Assembly (NCBI GenBank): GCA_031178305.1
Contig: JAPSJG010000050.1
Coordinates: 1-12,697, forward strand
Direction: 5' to 3'
DNA: 12,697 nt
Origin: Sinorhizobium sp.
Lineage (GTDB): Bacteria; Pseudomonadota; Alphaproteobacteria; Rhizobiales; Rhizobiaceae
The notes under the pieces are model-generated. The model searched no databases. It had not been told where the DNA came from and saw only the letters and a list, made by a program, of their open reading frames with translations. Position numbers and translations under genes: made by a program. Of the stretch, positions 6,101 to 12,697 are shown in pieces. The stretch's first letter is position 1. The number at the start of each line of letters is the position of its first letter.

Positions 6101-6129
6101 GGCGGCCCGAGAGGTCGCCTTTTCGTTTT
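6101..6129 (+). terminator. Intrinsic (Rho-independent) terminator between regulator and late genes
   Basis: GGCGGCC (6101-6107) pairs with GGTCGCC (6113-6119) as a 7-bp stem with one G-U pair and a CGAGA loop. It is followed directly by TTTTCGTTTT (6120-6129). Plus-strand genes continue 32 bp beyond it, so the terminator must be overridden for late expression from upstream, as lambda Q overrides tR'. It could alternatively just end the early operon, with a late promoter further downstream; none is obvious in the 31 bp before the next start. Confidence 0.82.
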
Positions 6130-6160
6130 AGGTTATGAGCAGGCTTTTCCGGAGCTTCTG

Positions 6161-6907
6161 ATGATCGACGCTCAGATCAAAGTCGATCTCGAAAAGTTCA
6201 ATCGATCCCTGACGGACATCGAGCGAAAGCAGCTTCCCTATGCCATCATGCTCACGCTGAATGAGACGGCCAAGGGTGGTCGCCTCGAAGTACAGCGCGA
6301 GATGGATCGGGTCTTCGACAGGCCAACCCCTTACGCCAAGCGTGGCGTCGTTTATGACCGCGCGTCCCGGCAGAACCTGAGGGCGGCAGTTGTCGTGACC
6401 GGTGACCGGACGAAGGGTGGCTTGCCTGCCACCGCATTCCTCGGGCCGCAGATCGAGGGAGGCCAGCGCACACACAAGGCCTTCGAGCGCCAGCTCGTCG
6501 ATCGTGGTTTGATGCAGCGGAACCTCGTCGCGGTACCAGCGAAACGGGCGCCGCTCGATCGCTACGGCAACATGGCGCAAGGCTTTCTGAACCGCGTCAT
6601 GGCCGACCTGCAGATCGACTATCGTGGAGCTGGCGCGACCCGTACCCGCACCTCGTCGTCGCTCAAGCGAAACAAGAACTACAAGAACGCCCGGTTCTTC
6701 GTGCCGAAGCAGCCTTCGCACCTCTACCCGGGCGTTTACCAGCGCGACGCGGCAACGAACGCGATCCATCCCGTGATCCTGTTCGTGCCTCAGGTTTCGT
6801 ATCGCGTCCGCCTTCGCCTGCGTGAAGTCGTCGAGCGGTACGTGGTCGCCAACGTCCACGATCACTTCGCCGTTGCTTTCCAGCGGGCGGTTCGGACAGC
6901 CCGATAG
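6161..6907 (+). CDS. Conserved phage protein, probable structural/tail-completion (gpZ-like) protein
   Basis: ATG 6161 follows GGAG (6151-6154) with 6 nt spacing. The product is 248 aa. It matches a widespread phage family I recognise by pattern: LPYAIMLTLNETAK (25-38), FDRPTPYAKR (52-61), ATAFLGPQIEGGQRTHKAFERQ (its core GPQIEGGQR at 95-103), APLDRYGNM (130-138), and near the C-terminus HPVILFVPQVSYRVRLRL. That family is usually left as hypothetical; its fold and size suggest lambda gpZ/HK97 gp10-like tail-completion proteins, but no function is proved to my knowledge. It stands alone between the late leader and the terminase genes, away from any tail cluster, the first gene behind the terminator. 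If cos lies just downstream, it would be the right-most gene of the virion chromosome. Confidence 0.6.
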   Translation: MIDAQIKVDLEKFNRSLTDIERKQLPYAIMLTLNETAKGGRLEVQREMDRVFDRPTPYAKRGVVYDRASRQNLRAAVVVTGDRTKGGLPATAFLGPQIEGGQRTHKAFERQLVDRGLMQRNLVAVPAKRAPLDRYGNMAQGFLNRVMADLQIDYRGAGATRTRTSSSLKRNKNYKNARFFVPKQPSHLYPGVYQRDAATNAIHPVILFVPQVSYRVRLRLREVVERYVVANVHDHFAVAFQRAVRTAR

Positions 6908-6944
6908 GCCGCTCCGAGAGTTCACGGGTCCTTCCTGGCATCCG

Positions 6945-6956
6945 CCCGCCTGCGGG
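6945..6956 (+). other. Candidate cos nick region (cosN-like dyad)
   Basis: CCCGC-CT-GCGGG is an imperfect 12-bp dyad in the 144-bp gap ahead of the small terminase. The following bases (GCGGGTATTT) resemble, from memory, the GCGGGTTTT that borders the lambda nick site. Lambda cosN lies about 190 bp ahead of Nu1; this dyad is about 100 bp ahead of the small terminase start. The region has no ORF of its own. The cut positions and overhang cannot be read from sequence alone. Confidence 0.4.
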
Positions 6957-7002
6957 TATTTGGCACGGCGGAGGTTGCCCAGTCTGGACGATTCTTTGAA
7001 GC

Positions 7003-7051
7003 CTAAAGTCAGAGCCTAAACTAAAGAACCTCGCTAAAGTGGCACCCTAAA
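7003..7051 (+). repeat. CTAAA iterons directly upstream of the small terminase gene
   Basis: CTAAA occurs five times, starting at 7003, 7016, 7021, 7034 and 7047. The steps are 13, 5, 13 and 13 bp, so there are two phased series of 13 bp; three copies read CTAAAG. The last one abuts the ATG at 7052 and replaces a Shine-Dalgarno sequence. Repeats at this place are expected for a terminase small-subunit binding site (the R sites of lambda cosB). They could also be an operator, or a site where the small terminase represses its own translation. Confidence 0.55.
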
Positions 7052-7717
7052 ATGAGCCTGTCCGTCGAAACGATGTCGAAGGGCGACTTTGCCGCATTCA
7101 TCGGCGTAAGCGCCGGCCGGGTGTCGCAGTACATCAACGAGGGAAAGATCTATGGCGATGCGCTCCACGGCGAGGGAAGGTCAGCCCGCATCCGTCCGCA
7201 CGTTGCGCGGGCGCAGCTCCAAAAGACGCTGGAGCCGTCGCAGCGGCTCGGTTCGAACGGTGCGGCCGCTCGGGCCGCCACGCTGGTGGCAGAGAAAGCA
7301 GCTCCGACGGTTGCACCGAACCCACCGCCGTCGCCAGCGGCGGCTCCGACGCTCAATCTCGTTCCCGACCCCGTCGACGAGCTGGCGCAGGAGCGTCTGA
7401 AGCAGCAGCGCATCACCACGGCCAGGCTGCAGCGCGAGGAGGCCTTAGAACTCGGCCGTTACATGCTGACCGACGCGGCTCGTCGCGAGATGGGCCGCGC
7501 GGTCACCGAAGCCTTCAAGGTCATGGACCAGGCCATTCAGGAAATGGCGAAGACCATGGCCGCGCAATTCGGGGTACCGCAGCGCGACGCCGCTCACGCG
7601 CTCTTCAAGGTGTTCCGCGAGGTTCGCGGCAAGGCCGCGGCGCGGTTCAGGGATGCGGCGGGCGATCTTCCCGAGCAGATCGTAGACGATCAGTCGATCG
7701 AGGATGAGCAGCCGTGA
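7052..7717 (+). CDS. Terminase small subunit (Nu1-like, DNA-binding)
   Basis: ATG 7052 gives 221 aa; ATG 7073 is an in-frame alternative that starts right at the HTH. Neither has a clear Shine-Dalgarno, which is unusual here. Residues ~7-33 form a helix-turn-helix, MSKGDFAAFIGVSAGRVSQYINEGKI-like (split: KGDFAAFIGVSAGRVSQYI), the DNA-binding head of Nu1-type subunits. Residues ~85-110 are an Ala/Pro-rich linker. Residues ~115-200 are helical, with a charged AQERLKQQRITTARLQREE segment and FGVPQRDAAHALFKVFREVRGK, likely for oligomerisation and contact with the large subunit. It recognises the packaging site and stimulates the large subunit. The stop overlaps the large subunit start (GTGA). Lambda Nu1 is shorter, 181 aa. 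Confidence 0.82.
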   Translation: MSLSVETMSKGDFAAFIGVSAGRVSQYINEGKIYGDALHGEGRSARIRPHVARAQLQKTLEPSQRLGSNGAAARAATLVAEKAAPTVAPNPPPSPAAAPTLNLVPDPVDELAQERLKQQRITTARLQREEALELGRYMLTDAARREMGRAVTEAFKVMDQAIQEMAKTMAAQFGVPQRDAAHALFKVFREVRGKAAARFRDAAGDLPEQIVDDQSIEDEQP

Positions 7718-9756
7718 CGATGCTCTACAATCCAGCGCGGCTCATGTTTGAGGTCCTTTCGGAGATTTGCGAACCGCCGCCTGCGGTCGACTATCTCAGG
7801 TGGGCCAAGGAAAACATCGTGTTTTCCGAGCGCATCACGGATCATCCCGGGCCGTACAACGAAGACCTGGTGCCGTTCTTCTCGGAGATCCTGCGGGCGT
7901 TGTCGCCGGAAGATCCGTGCAACATTGTCAGCCTCGCGAAGTCAGCGCAGATCGGCGGTACCATCTGCGCCAACATCTTCACGCTCGGCTCGCTCGACAT
8001 GGCGCCCGGCGATTTCCTCTATGTCCATCCGACCGAGGAGAACGCCGCGCGCTGGTCGAAGACGAAGCTGATGCCGCTGGTGCGCGAGATGCCCGCGGTC
8101 GCCAAGCTGTTTTCGCAGAACAGCCGCGATGCGAGCAACTCGGTGCTTTACAAGGAACGCATCGACGGGCGCGGCGCCATTCAGGCGGCCGGTGCCAACT
8201 CGCCGGCAGGCCTGTCGATGATCTCGCCGCGAAAGCAGGTACAGGATGATCTTGCCAAGTGGCAGATGAACGAGGCCGGCGATCCGGAGGTCCAGGCGGA
8301 CAGCCGCAGCAAGGCATTCTTCAACGGCAAGATCTTCAAGATCTCGACGCCGATGGTCTCGCCCGGCTGCAAGATCACGTCGAACTATCAGGAAGGGACG
8401 CAGGAGACCTACCACGTCCCGTGTCCGCACTGCCACGAGTTGCAGGAGCTGCGCTGGGAGAACATGCGGGATCACATCGATCCCGAGCATCCTGAGCAGG
8501 CCCATTTCGTCTGCATCCGTTGCGGCTGCGAGATCCACGAGCACCATCGCGAATGGATGGTGAAGCCGGAAAACGGCGCGAAGTGGGTCGCCAAGTATCC
8601 GGAGCGCGGCCGCCGCCATCGCTCCTTTCGCATCTGGATGGCCTATTCGCCTTTCGAGCGCTGGGAGAACCTGGCGCGCGAGTGGCTGACGGTCCAGGCG
8701 GGCGGCCCGGAGAACCGGGAAAAGGGCTCCGGCGCCGAGCAGACGTTCTGGAACGATTGGCTTGGGCTCGCTTTCGAGGCGGACAACAAGGCGATCGACT
8801 GGGAGGTGCTCCGCGATCGCGCCGAGGATCACGGTTTCCAGCGCGGCGTCATCCCCGCCGAGGCGCTGGCGCTGGTGCTCGGCATGGACGTGCAGGGCGA
8901 CCGCGTCGAGTGGCTGCTGGTCGGCTACGGACGGAACCGGTACCGGGCCGTCATCGATCATGGCGTCGTCGACCATCGCGCCGGCAGCCACCTGGCGGAC
9001 GCGAAGGAACATTCCGGCCATATCTCAGAGCCGGAGGTTCGCGCCGCCCTCGATCGGCTGCTGCAGCGCGAGTGGCTCGACGATGCCGGCCGCAAGCGCA
9101 CCGCCGACCGCGTTGCCATCGACGGCAACGCCTACACCGATGATGTCTGGAACTGGGTCCGCAAGCATCCGAAGTCGCGTGTCATCATGGTGCGCGGCGG
9201 CAATACCGAGGCCGCGCCGCCCATCGTGCAGACGAAAGAGTATGACCGGAAGGGCAAGCCGAAGAAGCAGAAGTGGTCCTCCCGTTTCTTCACCTTCAAC
9301 GCCTCGGCGTTCAAGATCCGGCTCTATCGGGACTACAAGAAGGACGATCCGGAGCAGGCGGGCTACATCCGTTTCGCCCGCGGCTTCGGCGACGACTTCT
9401 ACCAGCAGGCGACCTCGGAAGCCCGCGTACCGGAGAAGACCCGGAGCGGTCACACTCGCTACGTCTGGAAGCTCTCCGAGGGCAAGCGCAACGAAATCAT
9501 CGACATGCTCAATCAGAGCCTGGCCGGTGCCTATCGCTGGGGCGTGCCCTATTGGACCGACGAGGAATGGGATGCGATCGCCGATCGCCTCGGGCGGCTC
9601 GAAGCGCCGCAACAGGGCGACCTTGAGGACCACCTGAACCAGATCGCCGTCAAGACCGAACCTGCCGTAGGCCAGACCGCCACGGCAGAACAGCAATCGC
9701 CGCTCGTCGCTGCCGCCCTCGCGCGCGCCGCCCGGGCAGCGCAGCGGAACCGCTAG
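7714..9756 (+). CDS. Terminase large subunit, GpA family (packaging ATPase and nuclease)
   Basis: GTG 7714 overlaps the small-subunit stop and follows GAGGATGAG; ATG 7720 is possible. The product is 680 aa (lambda gpA 641). The N-terminal ATPase has a Walker A-like KSAQIGGT (76-83) after NIVSLA, and an acidic VQDDLAKW (176-183) at the Walker B position. A zinc-ribbon insert has Cys237/Cys240 (PCPHC) and Cys267/Cys270 (CIRCGC). The conserved FWNDWLGLAF (345-354) precedes the C-terminal nuclease, with acidic residues at VLGMDVQGDRVEW (Asp392) and VAIDGNAYTDDVW (Asp470, Asp476). It drives DNA into the prohead and cuts at cos. The GpA type predicts cohesive ends rather than headful packaging. The last ~45 residues are Ala/Gln-rich and probably flexible. 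Confidence 0.95.
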   Translation: MTMLYNPARLMFEVLSEICEPPPAVDYLRWAKENIVFSERITDHPGPYNEDLVPFFSEILRALSPEDPCNIVSLAKSAQIGGTICANIFTLGSLDMAPGDFLYVHPTEENAARWSKTKLMPLVREMPAVAKLFSQNSRDASNSVLYKERIDGRGAIQAAGANSPAGLSMISPRKQVQDDLAKWQMNEAGDPEVQADSRSKAFFNGKIFKISTPMVSPGCKITSNYQEGTQETYHVPCPHCHELQELRWENMRDHIDPEHPEQAHFVCIRCGCEIHEHHREWMVKPENGAKWVAKYPERGRRHRSFRIWMAYSPFERWENLAREWLTVQAGGPENREKGSGAEQTFWNDWLGLAFEADNKAIDWEVLRDRAEDHGFQRGVIPAEALALVLGMDVQGDRVEWLLVGYGRNRYRAVIDHGVVDHRAGSHLADAKEHSGHISEPEVRAALDRLLQREWLDDAGRKRTADRVAIDGNAYTDDVWNWVRKHPKSRVIMVRGGNTEAAPPIVQTKEYDRKGKPKKQKWSSRFFTFNASAFKIRLYRDYKKDDPEQAGYIRFARGFGDDFYQQATSEARVPEKTRSGHTRYVWKLSEGKRNEIIDMLNQSLAGAYRWGVPYWTDEEWDAIADRLGRLEAPQQGDLEDHLNQIAVKTEPAVGQTATAEQQSPLVAAALARAARAAQRNR

Positions 9757-9766
9757 GGAGATCCAT

Positions 9767-10003
9767 ATGGCACTGACCGAACAGGAACGCGCCGTGCTTC
9801 TGGCACGGCTCGACGAAGCACGTGAGGCCTTGCACCAGATGGAGATCGGCCGCGCCGAGGTCTCGCTCAGCTATAACGGCGAGAGCGTCACCTATGCCGC
9901 GACCAATATCGGCGCGTTGCGCCAGTATGTCCGCGACCTCGAGGCGAAACTCGGCCTTCGCCGCTTCGCCCGCGCGCGCAGCCGTGGAGTGATCTTCGGA
10001 TGA
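9767..10003 (+). CDS. gpW-like head-tail joining protein
   Basis: ATG 9767 follows AGGGAG (9755-9760) at 6 nt; the preceding stop is 10 bp upstream. The 78-aa product is close in size to lambda gpW (68 aa) and shows its pattern: an N-terminal helix LARLDEAREALHQMEIG, a strand hairpin VSLSYNGESVTYAA, then a C-terminal helix IGALRQYVRDLEAKLGL. gpW joins the portal after DNA packaging, stops DNA leaking and allows tail attachment. It lies between large terminase and portal, as in lambda (A-W-B). The end is basic (RRFARARSRG). The stop overlaps the portal start as ATGA. Confidence 0.88.
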   Translation: MALTEQERAVLLARLDEAREALHQMEIGRAEVSLSYNGESVTYAATNIGALRQYVRDLEAKLGLRRFARARSRGVIFG

Positions 10004-11724
10004 GCGGCGAAGTCACGATCCTCGGCCCCGATGCCAAGCCGCTTTCGCCAGCGGTTCGTGCTGCTGCCCGCGTGCAGGTCGCGAAAAACCGGCTAATGGC
10101 GTCCTCGGCCTACCAGGGTGCATCCTACGATCACCCGTCCTTCGCCAAATGGCGGCCGGGCACCTGGTCCGGTCAGTCGGCGCTGACCTGGTCGCGCTCC
10201 GAGCTCGTCGACCGGCTGAACGACGTGGCGCGTAACGACGGCTGGGGCGCCGCCGGCACCTCGCGCCTCGTCGACAACATCATCGGCTCGGGTTGGACGC
10301 TTGCGGCGCGTCCGAACCACGTCTCGCTCAACATGACGTTTGAGCAGGCGGAGGAGATCGCCGACAAGATCGAAGCCTTGTGGCGCGATTACACGCAGGA
10401 CGTCGACAAATGGTGCGACGCCGAGCGGACAAAGACCATGGCCGGCGTGCTTGGCCTTGCGGCGCGTCAGCGGTTCGGTCCCGAGGGCGAGGCCTTCGGT
10501 GTCATCGTCTGGCAGGACAATGCACCGTTGTTCCAGACGGCAATTCATGTCGTCGATCCGGCCCGGTGCTCCAATCCGAATGGCCGCATGGACGAAGAGT
10601 TCCTGCGCGACGGTGTCGCCATCGACGGTTACGGCGCACCGGTCGGCTATCACTTCCGCAAGTCGCATCCCGGCGAGTTCTTCGCCGGCAATACCGGCCT
10701 GTGGCATTGGGAGTATGTCGAGCGGGAGACCGAATGGGGGCGCCCGATCGTCGTTCACGCCTACGAGCAGAAGCGCGCTGGCATGACACGCGGCGTTTCC
10801 GACTGGGCTCCGGTCATGCGGTCGATCAAGCAGTCGACCGACTACGAGGATTATGAGAGCCAGGCGGCAATGCTGAACGCCGTCATGGCCGCCTTCATCG
10901 AAACGCCCTTCGATCCCGAAGAGATGCTCGAGGCGATGGGCGCGGATTACGGCAACGACGGCATCGCCAAGCTCTTCGGCGAAATGTCGGCGGCGCAGAA
11001 GGCCTATTACGGCGCCGCACCGATCGATTTGCCCGGCGTCCGCATCAACACGCTGCAGCCCGGCGAAAAGGCGACGCTGACCAAACCGGAGCACCCGAAC
11101 GCCAACTTCGAGGCCTTCGTCAATGCGGCGCTGCGCAAGGTCGCAAGCGCGATCGGCGTCACCTACGAGCAGCTGACCATGGACTGGAGCCAGGTGAACT
11201 ATTCGTCGGCGCGCGCCGCACTCCTCGAGATCTGGCGCGGCTTCACCGCCAAGAAGGGCGGCTTCGCCTCGCAGTTCATGGCGCCGATCTATAGGGCCTG
11301 GCTCGAGGAAGTGTTCGATAAGGGCCTGATCGAGCTCCCGGCGGGCGCCGTTCCCTTCGAGCAGAACCCGGCCGCCTGGTGCCATGCGGACTGGATCGGT
11401 CCCGGCCGAGGCTGGATCGACCCGCTGCGCGAGGCGCAGGCCGCGAGCGAACGGCTCGCCGGCAATCTGACCACGCTCCAGCAGGAAGCGGCCGAGCAGG
11501 GGCGGGACTGGAAGATGGATGCACAGCAGCGCGCCCGGGAACGGGCGTTCTACGAGCGGCTCGGCCTCGACCCCGACCCGGGCAAGCCCGAGGCCAGATC
11601 GCAGGCGAGCGCCGCTCCGCCAGCCGAGCCGGGTGACGAGACCGAGGAAGAGGTCAACGGCCGGACCTCGGCGCGCCGGCATCCTGCCGGCATCCCGCGC
11701 ATCTCCAGAAGGAAAACGGCATGA
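10000..11724 (+). CDS. Portal protein, lambda gpB family
   Basis: ATG 10000 overlaps the gpW-like stop, with GGAG about 10 nt upstream. The product is 574 aa (lambda gpB 533). The N-terminal part shows the family pattern LVDRLNDVARNDGWGAAGT followed by VDNIIGSGWTL; the central part has QRFGPEGEAFGVIVW, then IHVVDPARCSNPN and a GYHFRK repeat region; the C-terminal part has NANFEAFVNAALRKVASAIG, TYEQLTMDWSQVNYSSARAA and the stalk/crown region. Twelve copies form the ring at one capsid vertex through which DNA enters and to which the connector binds. The last ~60 residues are Glu/Ala/Pro/Arg-rich and likely disordered. No internal protease cleavage site can be pointed to. Confidence 0.95.
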   Translation: MSGEVTILGPDAKPLSPAVRAAARVQVAKNRLMASSAYQGASYDHPSFAKWRPGTWSGQSALTWSRSELVDRLNDVARNDGWGAAGTSRLVDNIIGSGWTLAARPNHVSLNMTFEQAEEIADKIEALWRDYTQDVDKWCDAERTKTMAGVLGLAARQRFGPEGEAFGVIVWQDNAPLFQTAIHVVDPARCSNPNGRMDEEFLRDGVAIDGYGAPVGYHFRKSHPGEFFAGNTGLWHWEYVERETEWGRPIVVHAYEQKRAGMTRGVSDWAPVMRSIKQSTDYEDYESQAAMLNAVMAAFIETPFDPEEMLEAMGADYGNDGIAKLFGEMSAAQKAYYGAAPIDLPGVRINTLQPGEKATLTKPEHPNANFEAFVNAALRKVASAIGVTYEQLTMDWSQVNYSSARAALLEIWRGFTAKKGGFASQFMAPIYRAWLEEVFDKGLIELPAGAVPFEQNPAAWCHADWIGPGRGWIDPLREAQAASERLAGNLTTLQQEAAEQGRDWKMDAQQRARERAFYERLGLDPDPGKPEARSQASAAPPAEPGDETEEEVNGRTSARRHPAGIPRISRRKTA

Positions 11725-12605
11725 GGAACTATCCCGAAATTGCCAGTCGGATGTTCGGCACGCCGCTGATGATGCATCCGTCGAAGGGCGACATCATCGC
11801 CCGGGCTTTTGGCCCTCGCGTTCTCGGCCAGCCGAACGCCACCGCGCATGTTGTCGGCGGCGAACATATGGGGCTGGTCGGAGACCCGCTGGGAGAGTGG
11901 GTTGAGGATCGCGATCTGCGCGAGCAAAACGGCATCGCCTTCATTGATATCGAAGGATCGCTGGTTAACAAGGGGAAGTGGATCGGCAAGTCATCCGGGC
12001 TGACCAGCTACGAAGGTATCATTTCTCAGGCCAATATGATCGAGAAAGATCCTTCGGTCCGCGGTGTGATCTACGAAGTCGATTGCTTCGGAGGCGAAGT
12101 GACCGGGGCGTTTGACTGCGCCGAGCGGCTCTTTGAGTTGTCGCAGGTGAAGCCCACCATAGCCGTATTGACGGATCATGCTTGCTCGGCAGGCTACCTG
12201 CTCGCGTCTGCAGCCCGTCAGCTGGTCATCCCGCAGACCGGCATTTGCGGCTCGATCGGCGTCATCTCGATGCATGTCGATATGAGCGCCTGGCTCGCGA
12301 AGGCGGGCCTGAAGGTCACGATTCTAAAGGCCGGCGAGCACAAGGCCGACTTCAATCCCTATGAGGCCATCCCTGACGATGTGCTTCAGCAGGAACTGGC
12401 GGAGCTCGAGGAGCTCCGCGTCGAATTCGCAGCGACCGTCGCGCGGTACCGTGCCGGCCGGCTGACACAGCAATCCGCTCTCGCCACTGAGGCGCGGGTC
12501 TATCGCGGACAGAAGGCGGTTGATGCCGGCCTCGCCGACGCGGTTGCACGCCCTTCGCAGGTTCTCGAAACCTTCGAAGCTGAACTGAGCCGGACAGCCG
12601 GCTAA
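11721..12605 (+). CDS. S49 (SppA/ClpP-fold) prohead protease, lambda gpC-like
   Basis: ATG 11721 overlaps the portal stop and follows GAAGGA. The product is 294 aa. IAFIDIEGSLVNKG (72-85) starts the ClpP-like fold; RGVIYEVDCFGGEV (114-127) is the conserved strand with GG; TDHACSAGYLLASAA (151-165) holds the nucleophile Ser156; GICGSIGVISMHVDMSAW (174-191) follows; and ILKAGEHKADFNPYE holds Lys203 and Lys208. Ser156 to Lys208 is 52 residues, the same spacing as the Ser-Lys dyad of Bacillus SppA, so Lys208 is the likely general base. It matures the prohead. It is much shorter than lambda gpC (439 aa), which carries the Nu3 scaffold at its C-terminus; no such extension is present here. Confidence 0.92.
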   Translation: MRNYPEIASRMFGTPLMMHPSKGDIIARAFGPRVLGQPNATAHVVGGEHMGLVGDPLGEWVEDRDLREQNGIAFIDIEGSLVNKGKWIGKSSGLTSYEGIISQANMIEKDPSVRGVIYEVDCFGGEVTGAFDCAERLFELSQVKPTIAVLTDHACSAGYLLASAARQLVIPQTGICGSIGVISMHVDMSAWLAKAGLKVTILKAGEHKADFNPYEAIPDDVLQQELAELEELRVEFAATVARYRAGRLTQQSALATEARVYRGQKAVDAGLADAVARPSQVLETFEAELSRTAG

Positions 12606-12630
12606 CCCCAACATCAACTGGAGACGACGA

Positions 12631-12697
12631 ATGTCGAACTTGACGCGTAGCAGCGCGCTCACGCGGAGCGTGCTCGCCGCCATTAGCGGCAAGAAGG
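12631..12697 (+). CDS. Start of the next head gene (partial at 3' end)
   Basis: ATG 12631 follows GGAG (12620-12623) at 7 nt, 25 bp after the protease stop. The frame stays open to the window edge and encodes MSNLTRSSALTRSVLAAISG and a few more residues. By position after an S49 protease this should be a head decoration, scaffold or capsid protein. The visible 22 residues match no family I can name. They are not acidic or Gln-rich as a scaffold start often is. Confidence 0.65.
   Translation, partial: MSNLTRSSALTRSVLAAISGKK

Larger units (their letters stand above)
1..12697 (+). mobile_element. Tailed temperate phage / prophage segment, lambda-like order
   Basis: The right half holds an unbroken lambda-type packaging and head module (small terminase, GpA-type large terminase, gpW-like connector, lambda-type portal, S49 protease). 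It is preceded by replication and methylase genes and a NusG-like regulator. All genes but one are on the plus strand, many joined by ATGA or GTGA overlaps, as in phage operons. No integrase, repressor, attachment site, tail or lysis genes lie in the window, so both ends of the element are outside it. Whether it is integrated or free cannot be told from this sequence. Siphovirus-like morphology is inferred from the lambda-type head genes only. Confidence 0.95.

Noticed and set aside
6100..6126. GGGCGGC...TTTTCG as a lambda-like cos sequence
   Set aside because: The resemblance is superficial; the 7-bp stem and T-tract fit an intrinsic terminator, and the site is almost 1 kb from the terminase gene.
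6135..6161. Eight-codon ORF ending at the 6161 start (TGATG)
   Set aside because: It could be a leader peptide, but it has no ribosome binding site and is too short to separate from chance.
7942..9021. 359-aa minus-strand open frame
   Set aside because: It is a shadow of the large terminase gene, rich in Arg/Ala/Leu without domain motifs.
10093..11682. 529-aa minus-strand open frame
   Set aside because: It is a shadow of the portal gene caused by GC-rich codon bias; it has no start signal or family pattern.

Overview
This window is a segment of a temperate tailed phage (a prophage or phage genome) with lambda-like gene order. The host is probably an alphaproteobacterium of the Rhizobiales (Sinorhizobium/Ensifer, Rhizobium or Mesorhizobium type). 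Reasons: high GC with strong GC third-position bias; tight ATGA/GTGA stop-start overlaps; a gene set I associate with rhizobial prophages (ParB/MT-A70 fusion, D12 methylase, winged-helix replication-type protein, NusG-like protein); and a promoter whose -10 is CTATAT, the Sinorhizobium consensus -10. The species cannot be read from the window.

Layout. 1-101: C-terminal tail of a winged-helix DNA-binding protein. 98-2495: three translationally coupled genes, a ParB-fold/MT-A70 adenine methyltransferase fusion and two small unknowns. 2485-3144: a lower-GC gene on the opposite strand with its own promoter and ribosome binding site, encoding a two-helix membrane protein; this is a typical 'moron' cargo gene. 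3213-5296: a D12 (Dam-type) adenine methylase coupled to a winged-helix replication-type protein whose linker DNA holds an origin-like cluster of repeats. 5280-5927: a NusG-family protein. 5928-6160: a structured non-coding leader ending in an intrinsic terminator. 6161-6907: a conserved phage protein, probably structural. 6908-7051: a cos-like dyad and CTAAA iterons. 7052-12605: the packaging and head module in lambda order (small terminase, large terminase, gpW-like, portal, S49 protease). 12631 to the end: the start of the next head gene.

How it fits together. From the replication gene rightwards the order matches lambda O - (P) - Q - leader/terminator - right-end genes - cos - Nu1 - A - W - B - C. 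The NusG-like protein sits exactly where lambda Q sits, and the leader and terminator sit where lambda has its late leader and tR'. The most interesting inference is therefore a late-gene antitermination switch built on a phage NusG paralogue, acting on a leader RNA with two mutually exclusive helices. Other points of interest are the origin-like repeats flanked by GANTC (CcrM) sites, the candidate cos/terminase-binding region, and the two adenine methyltransferases on either side of the membrane-protein cargo gene. No tRNA, rRNA, CRISPR array or insertion sequence was seen.
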